A stretch of DNA of 64,000 nt from Eledone cirrhosa (lineage: Eukaryota > Mollusca > Cephalopoda > Octopoda > Eledonidae). The stretch's first letter is position 1, and each line of letters begins with the position of its first letter. The stretch is taken from assembly GCA_964016885.1 (NCBI GenBank), contig OZ024743.1:14637209-14701208 (forward strand), in the 5' to 3' direction. Below, one piece after another: positions 10,901-21,677 of the stretch. A model generated the notes under the pieces. That model had not been told where the DNA came from. It ran no database searches and saw only the letters and a list, made by a program, of their open reading frames with translations. The position numbers and the translations under genes were made by a program.

Positions 10901-11303
10901 TAGGCCAGAGGCGGTGATGGAGAACAGTCAGGTGAAGGTGCTGTGGGATTTTAGGATACAGACGGACAAAAAACTGGAACACAATAGACCTGACCTGGTG
11001 GTTGTGGACAAAGAAAAAAGATCGTGCCTGATTGTGGATGTGGCCTGCCCGTTCGACACGAGAGTGCAAGAGAAGGAGAGGGAGAAAATTAACCGATACC
11101 AGGACCTAAAGTGGGAGGTGAAAAGGATTTGGAACTGCCATGAAGTCAAAGTGATCCCGATTGTCATAGGCGCACTGGGGACTATCTCCAAAGGTTTCCA
11201 GGGATGGTTAAAGAAAATCGGCCCCTTCACGCTTTTTGGAACGCTTCAAAAGGCATGCTTGCTTGGAACGGCAAGAACCCTCCGATACGTCCTGAATATC
11301 TGA
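7911..11303 (+). pseudogene. R4-like polyprotein of copy B: one nonsense codon from intact
   Basis: A single frame of 1,130 codons interrupted only by TGA at 10,191-10,193 (codon 761), where sister copies have AGA or AGG. Order: Arg-rich and Myb/SANT-like N-terminus (W45, Y57, RGY 65-67); a charged linker; RT with motif A D552 in WIDYRKAFD, the GIFQGDSLSPLLF block and FMDD at 652-655; CCHC C941-C944-H953-C958 (CX2CX8HX4C); and a restriction-like endonuclease core with RPD (D1028), VD (D1043) and RY (1062-1063). Such proteins nick DNA with the C-terminal nuclease and prime reverse transcription there (family knowledge). The stop looks like a simple point mutation. Confidence 0.88.
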
Positions 11304-11377
11304 GGCTGCAGGTAGTGGCTTGATATTCAATCCAACGGACTTTCCAGTTAACCAACATCAATGACTGAGATTCAAGG

Positions 11378-11418
11378 AATAACAATAATAATAATAATAA
11401 TAACAATAATAATAATAA
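11378..11418 (+). repeat. (TAA)n microsatellite between alpha B and C
   Basis: Slightly interrupted (AAC units). Tail of B and 5' flank of the truncated copy C. Confidence 0.95.
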
Positions 11419-13697
11419 TTCTGGAGTGGAATATGGGAGCAGGATGTTAAACATAATGACCAGGCAGTACAGAAGGAGATCAGTGAACAGGCACACCAAC
11501 AAACTGATTTGAGTATCACAGTTGAAACTCTTATAGGGTAGGCCAAAAAACTAACCAACTGGAAATCACCTGGCCCAGATGGTGTGCAGGGGTATTGGAT
11601 TAAAAACATAACATCCCTCTACCCGAAACTGACAACCATGTTCAATGACTGCTTGATATCAGGTGAGGTGCCAGAGTGGTTAACAAAAGGTACCACAGTT
11701 CTGATAATGAAAGACCGAACGAAGGGTAATGATGTTACCAACTATAGACCTATCACCTGTCTGTCCGTAATGTGGAAACTGTTGACAAGCATTATGTCTA
11801 AGGAAATCTACCATCACCTCCACACAAACAACTTGTTACCGGACGAACAGAAAGGATGCCGAAAGAAGTCACGTGGTACAAAGGACCAGTTACTTATTGA
11901 TAAGATGGTAATGATGAATTGCAAAAGAAGACACACTGGTTTTGCCATGGGATGGATAGACTACAAAAAGGCATTTGACATGGTGCCTCATTCTTGGATC
12001 ACCAAAAGCCTGGTGATTTTCATGGTGGCAGATAACATCAGGCAGTTGTTGGGCAAAAGTATGAAGTCCTGGGAAACAGAGTTAACATCAACTGGAGTAT
12101 CCTTGGGAAGCGTGAAGATCAAGAGAGGTATCTTCCAGGGAGATAGTCTGTCCTCTCTGTTGTTTGTCCTTGCCCTGATGCCCCTGACCAGTGTACTGCG
12201 AAAAGTGAGAGCAGGATACAGGTTGGGAAAGGGAGGGCTTACCATCAATCACATTCTCTTCATGGACGATCTTAAGCTCTTCGGGAAGAGTGAGAAGGAG
12301 TTGGATGTGCTTGTTGACACTGTCCGTATTTTCAGCAATGATATATGTATGCAATTTGGCATTAGTAAGTGTGGAGTCATTGTGATGAGGAGGGGTAGGT
12401 TGAGCAGAAGTAACGAAATCCAGATACCAACAGGGGAGATGATAAAAGCAATTGACTCTGAGGAAGGATACAAGTATTTAGGTGTTCTGGAGGCTGATGA
12501 CATCAATAACAAAAAAATGAAGGAATTGATAAGAACTGAATACCTTCGGAGAGTAAGGAGCGTATTAAAGTCACATCTGAACAGTAGGAATGCCATAAGT
12601 GCAGTAAATTCCCGAGCTGTGTCTATTATTAGGTACAGTGCGGGAATTCTGAGATGGAATGTTGCTGCACAAAAAGAAATGGATAGGAAGACTAGGAAGC
12701 TATTGACTATCTACAACATGTTCCACAAGAGGAGTGATGTCGATAGACTCTACTTAAGGAGATCTGAGGGTGGAAGAGGTCTTATCAGCATAGAGGACTG
12801 TGTTCAGTTGGAGAAAAACAACCTCCACAAATACGTGACTGAGAGTAAGGAGCCAATGCTCAGAATTGTACTGAAGGAGGGGACAATAGCCTAGGGGATG
12901 TCCAAGGAGGAAATAACATCAAGGAGAAAGAGCAGCCTTCAGGGAAAATCCCTTCATAGTACCTTCTTTGAGAAAACTGAATTTAGAGATCCACAGACAT
13001 GGAACTGGTTGAGAAGAGGAGACCTCAAAAAGGCTACAGAAGGAATGTTAATGGCTGCGCAGGAGCAGGCCCTCAAAACGAAGTGGTTGAAACACCATAT
13101 TTACAAGGAGGAGGCTAGCCTACTGTGCAGGATCTGCGGAGAGAGAGAGGAGACTGTGGATCACATTGTATGCGAGTGTAAACACCTAGCCCATAATCAC
13201 TATAAGGGCTGGAGACATGATGTGATTGGCAGGGTTATCCACTGGCACCTATGCAAAGTAAACAATTTACCACATTCTGAGAAGTGATATGAGCATAAGC
13301 CAGAGGCGGTGATAGAAAACGATCCGGTGAAGGTGCTGTGGGATTTTAGGATACAGACGGACAAGAAACTGGAACACAATAGACCTGACCTGGTGGTTTT
13401 GGACAAAGGAAAAAGATCGTGCCTGATTGTGGATGTGGCCTGCCCATTCGACACGAGAGTGCAAGAGAAGGAGAGGGAAAAAATTAACCGATACCAGGAC
13501 TAAAGTGGGAGGTAAAAAGGATTTGGAACTGCCATGAAGTCAAAGTGATCCCGATTGTCATAGGCGCACTAGGGACTATCTCAAAAAGTTTCAAGGGATG
13601 GTTAAAGAAAATTGGCCCCTTCACGCTATTTGGAACGCTTCAAAAAGCATGCTTGCTGGGAACAGCAAGAACCCTCCGATACGTCCTGAATATCTGA
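11419..13697 (+). pseudogene. R4-like polyprotein fragment, copy C
   Basis: Carries the RT (open from about 11,541), CCHC and endonuclease but not the N-terminus. Lesions: a TAG at about 11,540; a small deletion near 11,466; TAG at 12,892-12,894; TGA at 13,285-13,287; and a 1-nt loss near 13,500 that ends the frame in the endonuclease. The RT blocks GIFQGDSLSSLLF and LFMDDL are intact, and the CCHC reads CRICGEREETVDHIVCEC. Dead copy. Confidence 0.85.
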
Positions 13698-13771
13698 GGC
13701 GGCAGGTAGTGGCTTGATATTCATCTCAACAAACTTTCCAGTTAACTAACATCAATGACTGAGACTCAAAG
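11419..13771 (+). mobile_element. R4/Dong-like LINE family alpha, copy C (5'-truncated)
   Basis: Starts abruptly inside the ORF at the point equivalent to 9,010 of copy B, directly after (TAA)n, and runs to a normal 3' end at GACTCAAAGAG plus (TAA)n. This is the 5' truncation expected of target-primed insertion into the repeat. Confidence 0.88.
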
Positions 13772-13772
13772 A

Positions 13773-13823
<51 letters not shown>
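13772..13823 (+). repeat. (TAA)n microsatellite between alpha C and D
   Basis: About 17 pure units linking the 3' end of C to the 5' UTR of D. Confidence 0.97.
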
Positions 13824-13825
<2 letters not shown>

Positions 13826-16430
13826 TCAAACACTACATTACAATGAAACTTATGCTTGTTCGTTTGTGGGTTTTTTTCTGCCAGTTTGTTTGTTTGTTTT
13901 TTTGGGTTCGTCTACAGCGTGATAATGCTACACTAAAGTCACGTGGAATGACGAAACCACCGGAGTCAAGTAATTCACCGGTGGTTATGTAACCATACAT
14001 TCGCCAATCCTCGATAAGAGTGTTTAAATGTCGAACCTAAACAGTTCGAATAACGGTGAAATGGAGACTAGAATGTCATGTGACAGACTCTCACCCAACA
14101 GGTGCTCCCTGGCTCAGCAGCGGGGACCTGGCTGTCAACCAAATACTGCTGGTGTCGGAGGAAGAAGAAGAAGGAAAGGGACCAGAACCAACTGGACGAA
14201 AGAATTGAATAGAACTGTTATGCAATGTTACCTGAAGAGTAACCCCAAGGAGAAAGGCTATAGGAAAAGGATGCATAACATCTGGAACGAGATTGGTCCA
14301 TTTAAATTAGAAGAACAAAAACTGGCCGGGCAGGCTCGGGTAATAAGAACTAATGGGCGGATAAGCGAGCTGGAACTGGAGGAACAGAGCAGAGAGATTA
14401 GCTTGGAGATAGAGGGTGGAGTATGCCAGGCAAACGAGCCAGTGGGAAATGAAGGTGAAGAGGTCGAGAGAACGGAGGAACCACCTGAGACAGACAATGA
14501 TCTGTATGCTGAGATAAATAATACCTGGAACAGAGATACGGCCACTGAGGAGATGAATGCTGACATGCTAGGACAAGATTTGGTAGATATCCTAAACTTA
14601 GTGCTAGATGAATTGAACAATGATAGTGGGAGACCTATGAAACTAAGATTTGTAGACAGGAACAAGTTAAAAGTAACAACAGCTAAGGTAAACAAAGTCA
14701 TCCCATACCTTGAGGCGAGGAGCCTTCTCCAGTGCAACAATATCCTCAAAGCAATTGCAAATACGGTGAGGAAACTACTTGGTATAAAATCGAGAGGAAA
14801 CAACAGACAAGAAAGAGCAGAGCCTTGGTGGAAGAAACGACTGAGTGGTCAAATCAGGGAAATGAGAAATGCCATTGGAAAGCTTGAGTCCCTACTTCAT
14901 GGGACACTAAAAAACATAGACACTAAAAATAGACTGGAAATAAAGTACAAAACTAGGAGGAAAAAGCTACATATTATCATAGAGGAACTGAAGCAACGCA
15001 TTGTAGCAAAGAGTGCATAAATCAGGCGATACGAGAACAGAGTCAGCCAGTATAGACAGAACCGCATGTTCGACAACAACCAGAAGATGCTGTTTGGACA
15101 GCTTGAAGGGAAAGAAAGGGGCAACGACTTGATCCCTGAGGCGGAAGAAACTAAAACATTCTGGAGAGAAATATGGGAGCAGGATGTTAAACATAATGAC
15201 CAGGCAGTGTAGATTGAGACAGTACAGAAGATCAGTGAACAGGCACACCAACAAACTGATTTGATTATCACAGTTGAAACTCTTAAGGGGCAGGCCAAAA
15301 AACTAACCAACTGGAAATCACCTGGCCCAGATGGTGTGCAGGGGTATTGGATTAAAAACATAACATCCCTCCACCCGAAACTGACAACCATGTTCAATGA
15401 CTGCTTGATGTCATGTGAGGTACCAGACTGGTTGACAAAAGGTACCACAGTTCTGATCATGAAAGACCGAATCAAGGGTAATGATGTTACCAACTATAGA
15501 CCTATCACATGTCTGTACGTAATGTGGAAACTGTTGACAAGCATTATGTCTGAGGAAATCTACCATCACCTCCACACAAACAACTTGTTACCGGACGAAC
15601 AGAAAGGATGCCGAAAGAAGTCATATGGTACAAAGGACCAGTTACTTATTGATAAGATGGTAATGAAGAATTGCAAGAGGAGACACACTGGTCTTGCCAT
15701 GGGATGGATAGACTACAAAAAGGCATTTGATGCAAGAGCAGGCCCTCAAAACGAAGTGGTTGAAACACCATATTTACAAGGAGGAGGCTAGCCCACTGTG
15801 CAGGATCTGTGGAGAGAGAGAGGAGACTGTGGCTCACATTGTATCCGAGTGTAAACACCTAGCCCAGACTTACTATAAGGGCTGGAGACATGATGTGATC
15901 GGCAGGGTGATCCACTGGCACCTATGAAAAGTAAAGAATTTACCACATTCACATAAGCCACAGGCGGTGATAGAAAACGATCAGGTGAAGGTGCTGTGGG
16001 ATTTTAGGATACAGATGGACAAGAAACTGGAACACAATAGACCTGACCTGGTGGTTGTGGATAAAGAAAAAAGATCGTGCCTGATTGTGGATGTGGCCTG
16101 CCCATTCGACACGAGAGTGCCAGAGAAGGAGAGGGAGAAAATTAACCGATATCAGGACTTAAAGTGGGAGGTAAAAAGGATTTGGAACTGCCTTGAAGTC
16201 AAAGTGATCCCGATGTCATAGGCGCATTAGGTACTATCTCAAAAGGTTTCCAGGGATGGTTAAAGAAAAATGGCCCCTTTACGCTTTTTGGAAGCTTCAA
16301 AAGGCATGCTTGCTGGGAACAGCAATAACCCTCCGATACGGCCTGATTATCTGAGGCTGCAGGTAGTGGCTTGATATTCATTTCAACAAACTTTCCAGTT
16401 AACTAACATCAATGACTGAGACTCAAAGAG
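13824..16430 (+). mobile_element. R4/Dong-like LINE family alpha, copy D (internally deleted)
   Basis: Fourth element of the array, with near-complete 5' UTR and normal 3' end. About 1.1 kb between motif A of the RT and the region before the CCHC is missing: at about 15,731 the motif A text joins directly to CAAGAGCAGGCCCTC. Confidence 0.85.
14061..16354 (+). pseudogene. R4-like polyprotein of copy D, RT core deleted
   Basis: The conserved start is ATG 14,061 (METRMSCDRLSPNR). A T-to-G type change in the hairpin above it has made an extra in-frame ATG at 14,028 that is probably irrelevant. The frame runs to a TAA at 15,018-15,020. The next part reaches WIDYKKAFD, then the 1.1-kb deletion removes the rest of the RT including the FMDD box. 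A TGA follows the CCHC at about 15,925, and there are further small losses near 15,945 and 16,214. Remaining domains: N-terminus, partial RT, CCHC, endonuclease. Confidence 0.85.
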
Positions 16431-16473
16431 TAATAACAATAATAATAATAATAATAATAATAGTAATAATAAT
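16431..16473 (+). repeat. (TAA)n microsatellite between alpha D and T2
   Basis: Shared by the 3' end of alpha D (+) and the 3' end of Tx1-like T2 (-), so the two elements converge on it. Confidence 0.95.
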
Positions 16474-16722
16474 GTTTTCTTTATTAACCACAAGGGTTTA
16501 CATAAAGTAGACATTAAGGACAATGCAGGACAATACAGGACGGTACAAATGGGCATTTCTGGGTGTAAAAAAACAAAAACAGAGGATGTAACAAAAAATA
16601 ACAATGAAAAATTCCCCAATAGGGGGGACTTCGGAGGGACATTTGTGGAGAAAGCCCAGTAAAAGGCCACAATGACCCTGACCACCAAGGCAAGTGCCCT
16701 TTCCCAGTTTTCCACCTTTAAT

Positions 16723-19574
16723 TTACAGATATATACTCAGAGTAGTCCCATTCACTCGGGTCATTCTTGCTTCTCTCACCCATCTTTCAACAAAAGGCTG
16801 GGAAGTGAGCATTTCCCTCTCAACTCTGATTTTCCTTTTCAAATGAAATTTGAAAAAGTCAATCAGAGCATCACCGAAGAGGTAAGTGCTCGTCTTCAGC
16901 CCTTTCAAACGTGTCCACCATACTATCTCCTTCGCCATGGCCACCAGACAGATAAAAACTGCCTGCCCTTCCCGGCTAAAGGAGGAGGGTGGGGCAATCC
17001 TCACGATGGACTCAGATGATAGCCGGGTCCGTCCTAAACGCGACAGCAGGTGTTCGACATAAACCCACAAGTCAGCAATGCTCGGACGCTGGACGAGTGC
17101 GTGCAGGACGGTTTCGTCGCCCTGTGCGCATCTCGTACATGCCCCGCTGACGGCACCTTCATGCCTGTAGAGTTTATCCCGAACTGGCAAAGCTCCCCGG
17201 CAGCACTGCCAGGCCAGGGATTTCTGGAAGTTGTCCATAGGCCCTGGCCCGAAAGTTCTTCCGAAGAGATTGGCTAGTTGATTTTTGTCCGTCTGGAGGT
17301 CCGGACCGAACCAGACCCCTAGCAAATTAACCGGTCTGTCCGTCTAGCGTCCGACGACGCTGTTGGACGGCATGGACCTGCCTCTCCAGGTGCCGAGCTG
17401 CAGGCCCACTGACTTTTCCTGGTTGATCATTGCTCCTGTCACCGCTTCGTATTCTCTTAGTGTAGTGCCGATCACCTCGATGTGTTTGGCGTTCGACACC
17501 ACTACGGTGACATCGTCCGCATATGCTGACACGGATCTTCCGCATCCTAGTTCGCGCGGGACCCCCCTCAACGTCTCCAGTTTGTGCAGTAATGGTCCGA
17601 GAGTCAATACGTACAAGAGGGACGAGAGGGGACATCCTTGGCGGACCGAGCGCATGATGTTGAACGGTTCCGACAGGTGACCGTTCACTCTCACCACAGA
17701 GCAGATGTCGTTGTGCATGGCAGCGATCCAGCCTCTGAAGACGGCCCCAAAGCCAGCCACCCTCAGGATTGCCGCTAGGTAACGATGGTCGACCCTATCG
17801 AAAGCTTTCGACTGATCTAAATTTATCAAGGACCCACCCGTGCCAGGTTCCCTAGCTACCCTCTCTACGATGTATCGCATGAGGTGGAGGTTGTCGTGGA
17901 TGGATCTGTCGGGAATGGCGCATGTCTGCCCCTCTCCCACCAGACCACCAACGACAAGCGCCAGCCTCTTTGCTAGCACCTTGGCCAAAATCTTGAACTC
18001 TGTGTTTAGCAGAGTTATGGGCCGGAAATTATCTATGTTATCCCCCTTGTTCGGATCCTTTCTCAGCAGTGCCACCGCTCCTCGGCTCACAGAACTGGGG
18101 ATTCTCCCGTTCTGTTGCCAGTTGCAGTAGACGTCCGCCAAGAGGCCCCCGAACAAGCCTGGCATCTGTACGTAAAGTTCATAGGGCAGACCATCCAAAC
18201 CAGGCGATTTACCCCTTGTGCAGCCAGTCATTGCCTCCCTTACTTCAGCGGCTGTGATCGGCTTTTCGCAACACTTCGCCTCAGTGGCCGAGAGCCGCGG
18301 CAGTCCGTCGAGGTAGACACTAAAGTCCATCCCTCGACCCGGCCCACCTCTGCCCCCGAACAGCAGAGCGAAGTGTCGCTGAAAAGCTTCACACATTTGC
18401 CCGGGATCGAGTAGCATGCGCGCGTCGTGGTCCACCAAAGACCGGATCGTGGCTTTGCAGCCACGACGCGCCTCCGCCACTCGGGCCCATTGAACGGCTT
18501 TCGTCCCCTCGTGTCTGAGAGCACGTAACCTTGCTCTGACAACGCAGCCTTCGTGCTTTGCATTGAAGAATTGGTCAAGGGCCAATTTCGCCGCAAGCAC
18601 GTCGGTCGCAATGCCTTTGCTAAGCGCCTCATCTAATTTTCTAACTAGTTCTCCCTCTGCTCTATTTTTCTCTATTGCTAAAGCCTTACTAAACCTAATG
18701 GATTCTATTCTAATCGCTCTTTTCAGAGCAAACCACCACTTGTTGTTGACGATGGCCCCCGTCAACGCCCGCTTAACCAGTTCGCTAATCCAGTCTCTGT
18801 ATGCCTTGCGCGCTGGTAAGGACGCGTTTAGCTTCCAGTAGCCGGGTCCTCGTCTATGAAGCCTATCTAAGTCAAGCACACAGATCACGAATTTGTGGTC
18901 CGTGTAGCTGACTATCTTGAATTGTGGACAGCCTATGCTAGACCTATCTATTTCATACAAAATACTCTATCTAGATATGATCTGGATGACCCTATACGAT
19001 TTGTCCAAGTCCACATTGGCACATTCGGGAAATCCAATCGGTACCTGTCAGACAGTTCAAAACGCCTGAGCAGGTTGGTGAGGCTCTTGCACCCTCCACT
19101 CCTATCCGCTAATCCCACACAGTCCCAGGGTCCATCTAAGATCCCGTTCCAGTCGCCCACTAACACTAAAGAGAGGGACCCCCAAAGAAAGGTCTCCAGA
19201 CGCCGGAAGAAATCAGGCCGCCCTGCTCCTGTCGGGTCATAGACGGCCACTAGCCTGAAAGCTTGCCCGTCTCCGCTGGTCACGTCCAGCACCACCAGCT
19301 TACCCTCTGGGTCCAGGAAGATGGCCCGTATGACGAGATCCAAACCTCTCCGAAAAAGCACAGCAACTCCTCCCCCCGATCCAGGACGGCTGGGAGATGC
19401 GTACACATCGTAGCCGCCGAAGATCGGTGCGAAGGCCCGTGCTTCGGAGATTCTGGTCTCGCTGATGGCCACTACATCTATGTTTAGTGACCTGAGGTCG
19501 TTGAGCAGGTGACCCTGCTTCCATGACGACTCCAAGCCACGCGCATTAATGCTGCCTATTCTGAGTGAGGTCAT
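16723..19574 (-). pseudogene. LINE ORF2 of T2: endonuclease + RT + C-terminal CCHC, with internal deletion
   Basis: ATG 19,574 opens an endonuclease frame with all key residues (SINARG, ISETR, GDWNG). A 1-nt loss near 18,955 shifts the frame before the RT. The RT then reads open to a TAG near 17,344 and keeps the active-site YADD at 17,512-17,523. The deletion near 17,283 removes the thumb/linker region (present in T3 at about 22,130-22,700). The C-terminal domain follows, with CTRC...H but Arg where T4 has the last Cys of the CCHC. End is SIYL-stop at 16,723. Not functional. Confidence 0.83.
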
Positions 19575-19609
19575 GTTTAAAATAGAGTGGAAAAGATGGG
19601 AAAGACCAT

Positions 19610-21677
19610 TTACCGTACTTTTCGTAGAGGAGGGATGGTTTTTACATCCCTTTTCACTTGATTGTCTGGTGAAGGGACCGTTGAATCGTCCCTTCGGCTG
19701 GTCATCGGCTCTTCTATGAGTATGTCCGAATATACTCTTCGATTGATAGTTCCTCCTAGGTCCCTGAAATCACCACCTGCGTTGGGGAATTTCGTTTTAA
19801 TGTTTGTGTATTGTTTCTGTGCTAATTTTAGCAGTCTGATGTTAGTTGGCGTTTTGATTGGTGCTGGTATTATGTAGTCGTGTTGTAAAATGTCTGTGTG
19901 TTCAATTATGTAAGTCATTAGTTTCTTGTCGTGTGTATTTATTGCCGTGCATTTGTTTTTCTGGGGGTGGGGTGTGGTTCTGCTATTTTCTTGTCGTTGT
20001 TGCTGGGTGTGTGTGTTTTGTTGTTGTGTTTGCGATGTTGGTGCTTGTGGTGGTGGTGTTGAAGGTGTTGTTGGCGGTGGGGTTGTCGCCGGTGGTGATG
20101 GTGGTGCTAGTGTGGGTTGTGATGGTGTTGGTGGTGTTGCTGCTGTGAGTCTCTTTGCAGTAGACTTTACCCTTTTCTCATTTCTTTCCTCCCTTTTCAA
20201 AGGCAACGATGCGCTGCTTCTGCGTTTGTGCCTTCTTACGACCTTTTTCCATCCCTCTCCCACCTCACACTCCATGCCTGATTCTGTGAGGTCGGGGAGG
20301 GGTTACCAGCTCCACTCTTTCACTTGTTGTTGTTGGTGATGTTTGCACTGGAGTCTCTGTTGCAGCTGCATTTGGTATTGCTGTTGTTGTTGTTAATATT
20401 TCCACTGCTGCTGCTGTTTTTGATTTCCGTGGCGTGGGTATGGGTGCCACGGACCTATCGTTCCTGGTTGCCGCTTGTCCTGTTGCTGGTAGCCGTGGAG
20501 CCGGTTTCGGAAGGAGGGGGGTTTTCTCCTTTCTCAGGGTCTTCTCGTTGCAGAAGGCCCTGAGGTGAGTCTTCGATCCACAGCGAAAGCATTTCGGGCG
20601 TTTGCCCTCAACACTTATGGGCAGTTATGCCGTTATCAAAGTCTATCACATCCGGGATAGCCTCGATGCACTCCTGATTGGTTTGGATTAGCATCTCAAT
20701 GGAGGTGCCGACCCAATCTTCTCTTACTTTTTTCTGTACTTGCAGTACAGTTGTTTTGTCCTCGATTCCGACGAGGACAGACACGGCCAGCCAAGAAGGC
20801 GCCATCCCGGGGGGGGGGGGGGGCGTGGCTCAGTTTGACCCTCACAATTTTTTGCCCGCAGTAGGAGGGCACCAACACCATTTCCTCGCTCCTGAGGGTC
20901 ACTACGGATTGAGCCTTTGCCTCCTGGGGTGTGGCAAAAAGTACGTCTACGGTGGCACATTTTTTGCCTCGGGTGATGTGCGTTTTCCGCTGCCACACAG
21001 ACCCCAAGGCTTTTTGTATTTGAGCCTCTGTGGCTCTTTCGACCCTACGGGATTTTGTACTTACTGTACGGTACGTGACCGTACAGTGCTGTTGGGTTTC
21101 GAAAAATTTTTCCGCAGCCTTGCAGATTGCTCGGTGTCGAGTCTTTGTCACCATCGTCTTCGCTTCCTCTAATTCCTCATTTGTTATGAGGATTGTTTCC
21201 AGGTTTTTCGCAATACCTGCAAATGAGATTGGTTTTTCTTTGCTGCTGTTGTTGTTGTTGTTGTCGTCAGAGCTGCTGTTACTTTTGTTGTTGCTGCAAG
21301 TACTACGACTACTGCCTCCGCCGCTGTTGCTGTGGTTGTTGTTGGTGTTGCTGCTGCTAATGATGTTGTTGTTTATGCTGCTGGTGATGCTGTTGCGGCT
21401 GCTACTGTTGTTTTCATTGTCAATGTTGCTGTTGATATTATGGCTGCTACTGCTATTATTCCTGACGTCAGACGAATGAACTGGGTTTTCGTATTTCCCG
21501 CACACCTGTTTCGTCGTTGTCGTCGTCGTCGTGGAGAAATCTTGCACGCTTTGCACGAGACTTTTCTTTCTTGTCGTCGCTTGCGAAGGAGAAGGGAGGG
21601 AGAGAGACACATTTAAAGAAGGGAGGGAGAGAGACAATCTTCTCTCTGCTGTAGTGATGATTGAGGAAGAAGAAGAT
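19610..21677 (-). pseudogene. LINE ORF1 of T2, 5'-truncated and frameshifted
   Basis: Homologous to the intact ORF1 of T1: Asn/Ser-rich stretch, conserved middle domain, CCHC knuckle around 20,560-20,605, and Pro/Thr/Gln-rich tail. Lesions: loss of the first codons at the T3 junction; a run of about 15 G near 20,810 where T1 has seven; a small loss near 20,627; and a 1-nt gain near 20,303. The stop at 19,610 lies 35 nt before ORF2, as in T1. Confidence 0.82.

Larger units (their letters stand above)
7718..11377 (+). mobile_element. R4/Dong-like LINE family alpha, copy B (nearly full length)
   Basis: Best-preserved alpha copy: 5' UTR of about 190 bp, a 1,130-codon ORF with one internal stop, and a 3' UTR of about 75 bp. 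(TAA)n flanks both ends. Its 5' end begins a few tens of bases further in than those of copies A and D, so it is slightly 5'-truncated in the UTR. Confidence 0.85.
16474..21677 (-). mobile_element. Tx1/L1-like LINE copy T2 (5'-truncated in ORF1)
   Basis: Minus-strand copy closely matching T1. Its 3' UTR (16,474-16,722) ends in TTAATAAAGAAA before the microsatellite. The 5' end stops inside the first codons of ORF1 at 21,677 and is joined directly to the ORF2 end of T3 without a repeat between them. An internal deletion of about 570 bp lies at about 17,283. Confidence 0.85.

Noticed and set aside
16723..17325. A separate 200-residue zinc-binding protein gene.
   Set aside because: It is the C-terminal part of LINE ORF2 joined to upstream text by the deletion near 17,283.
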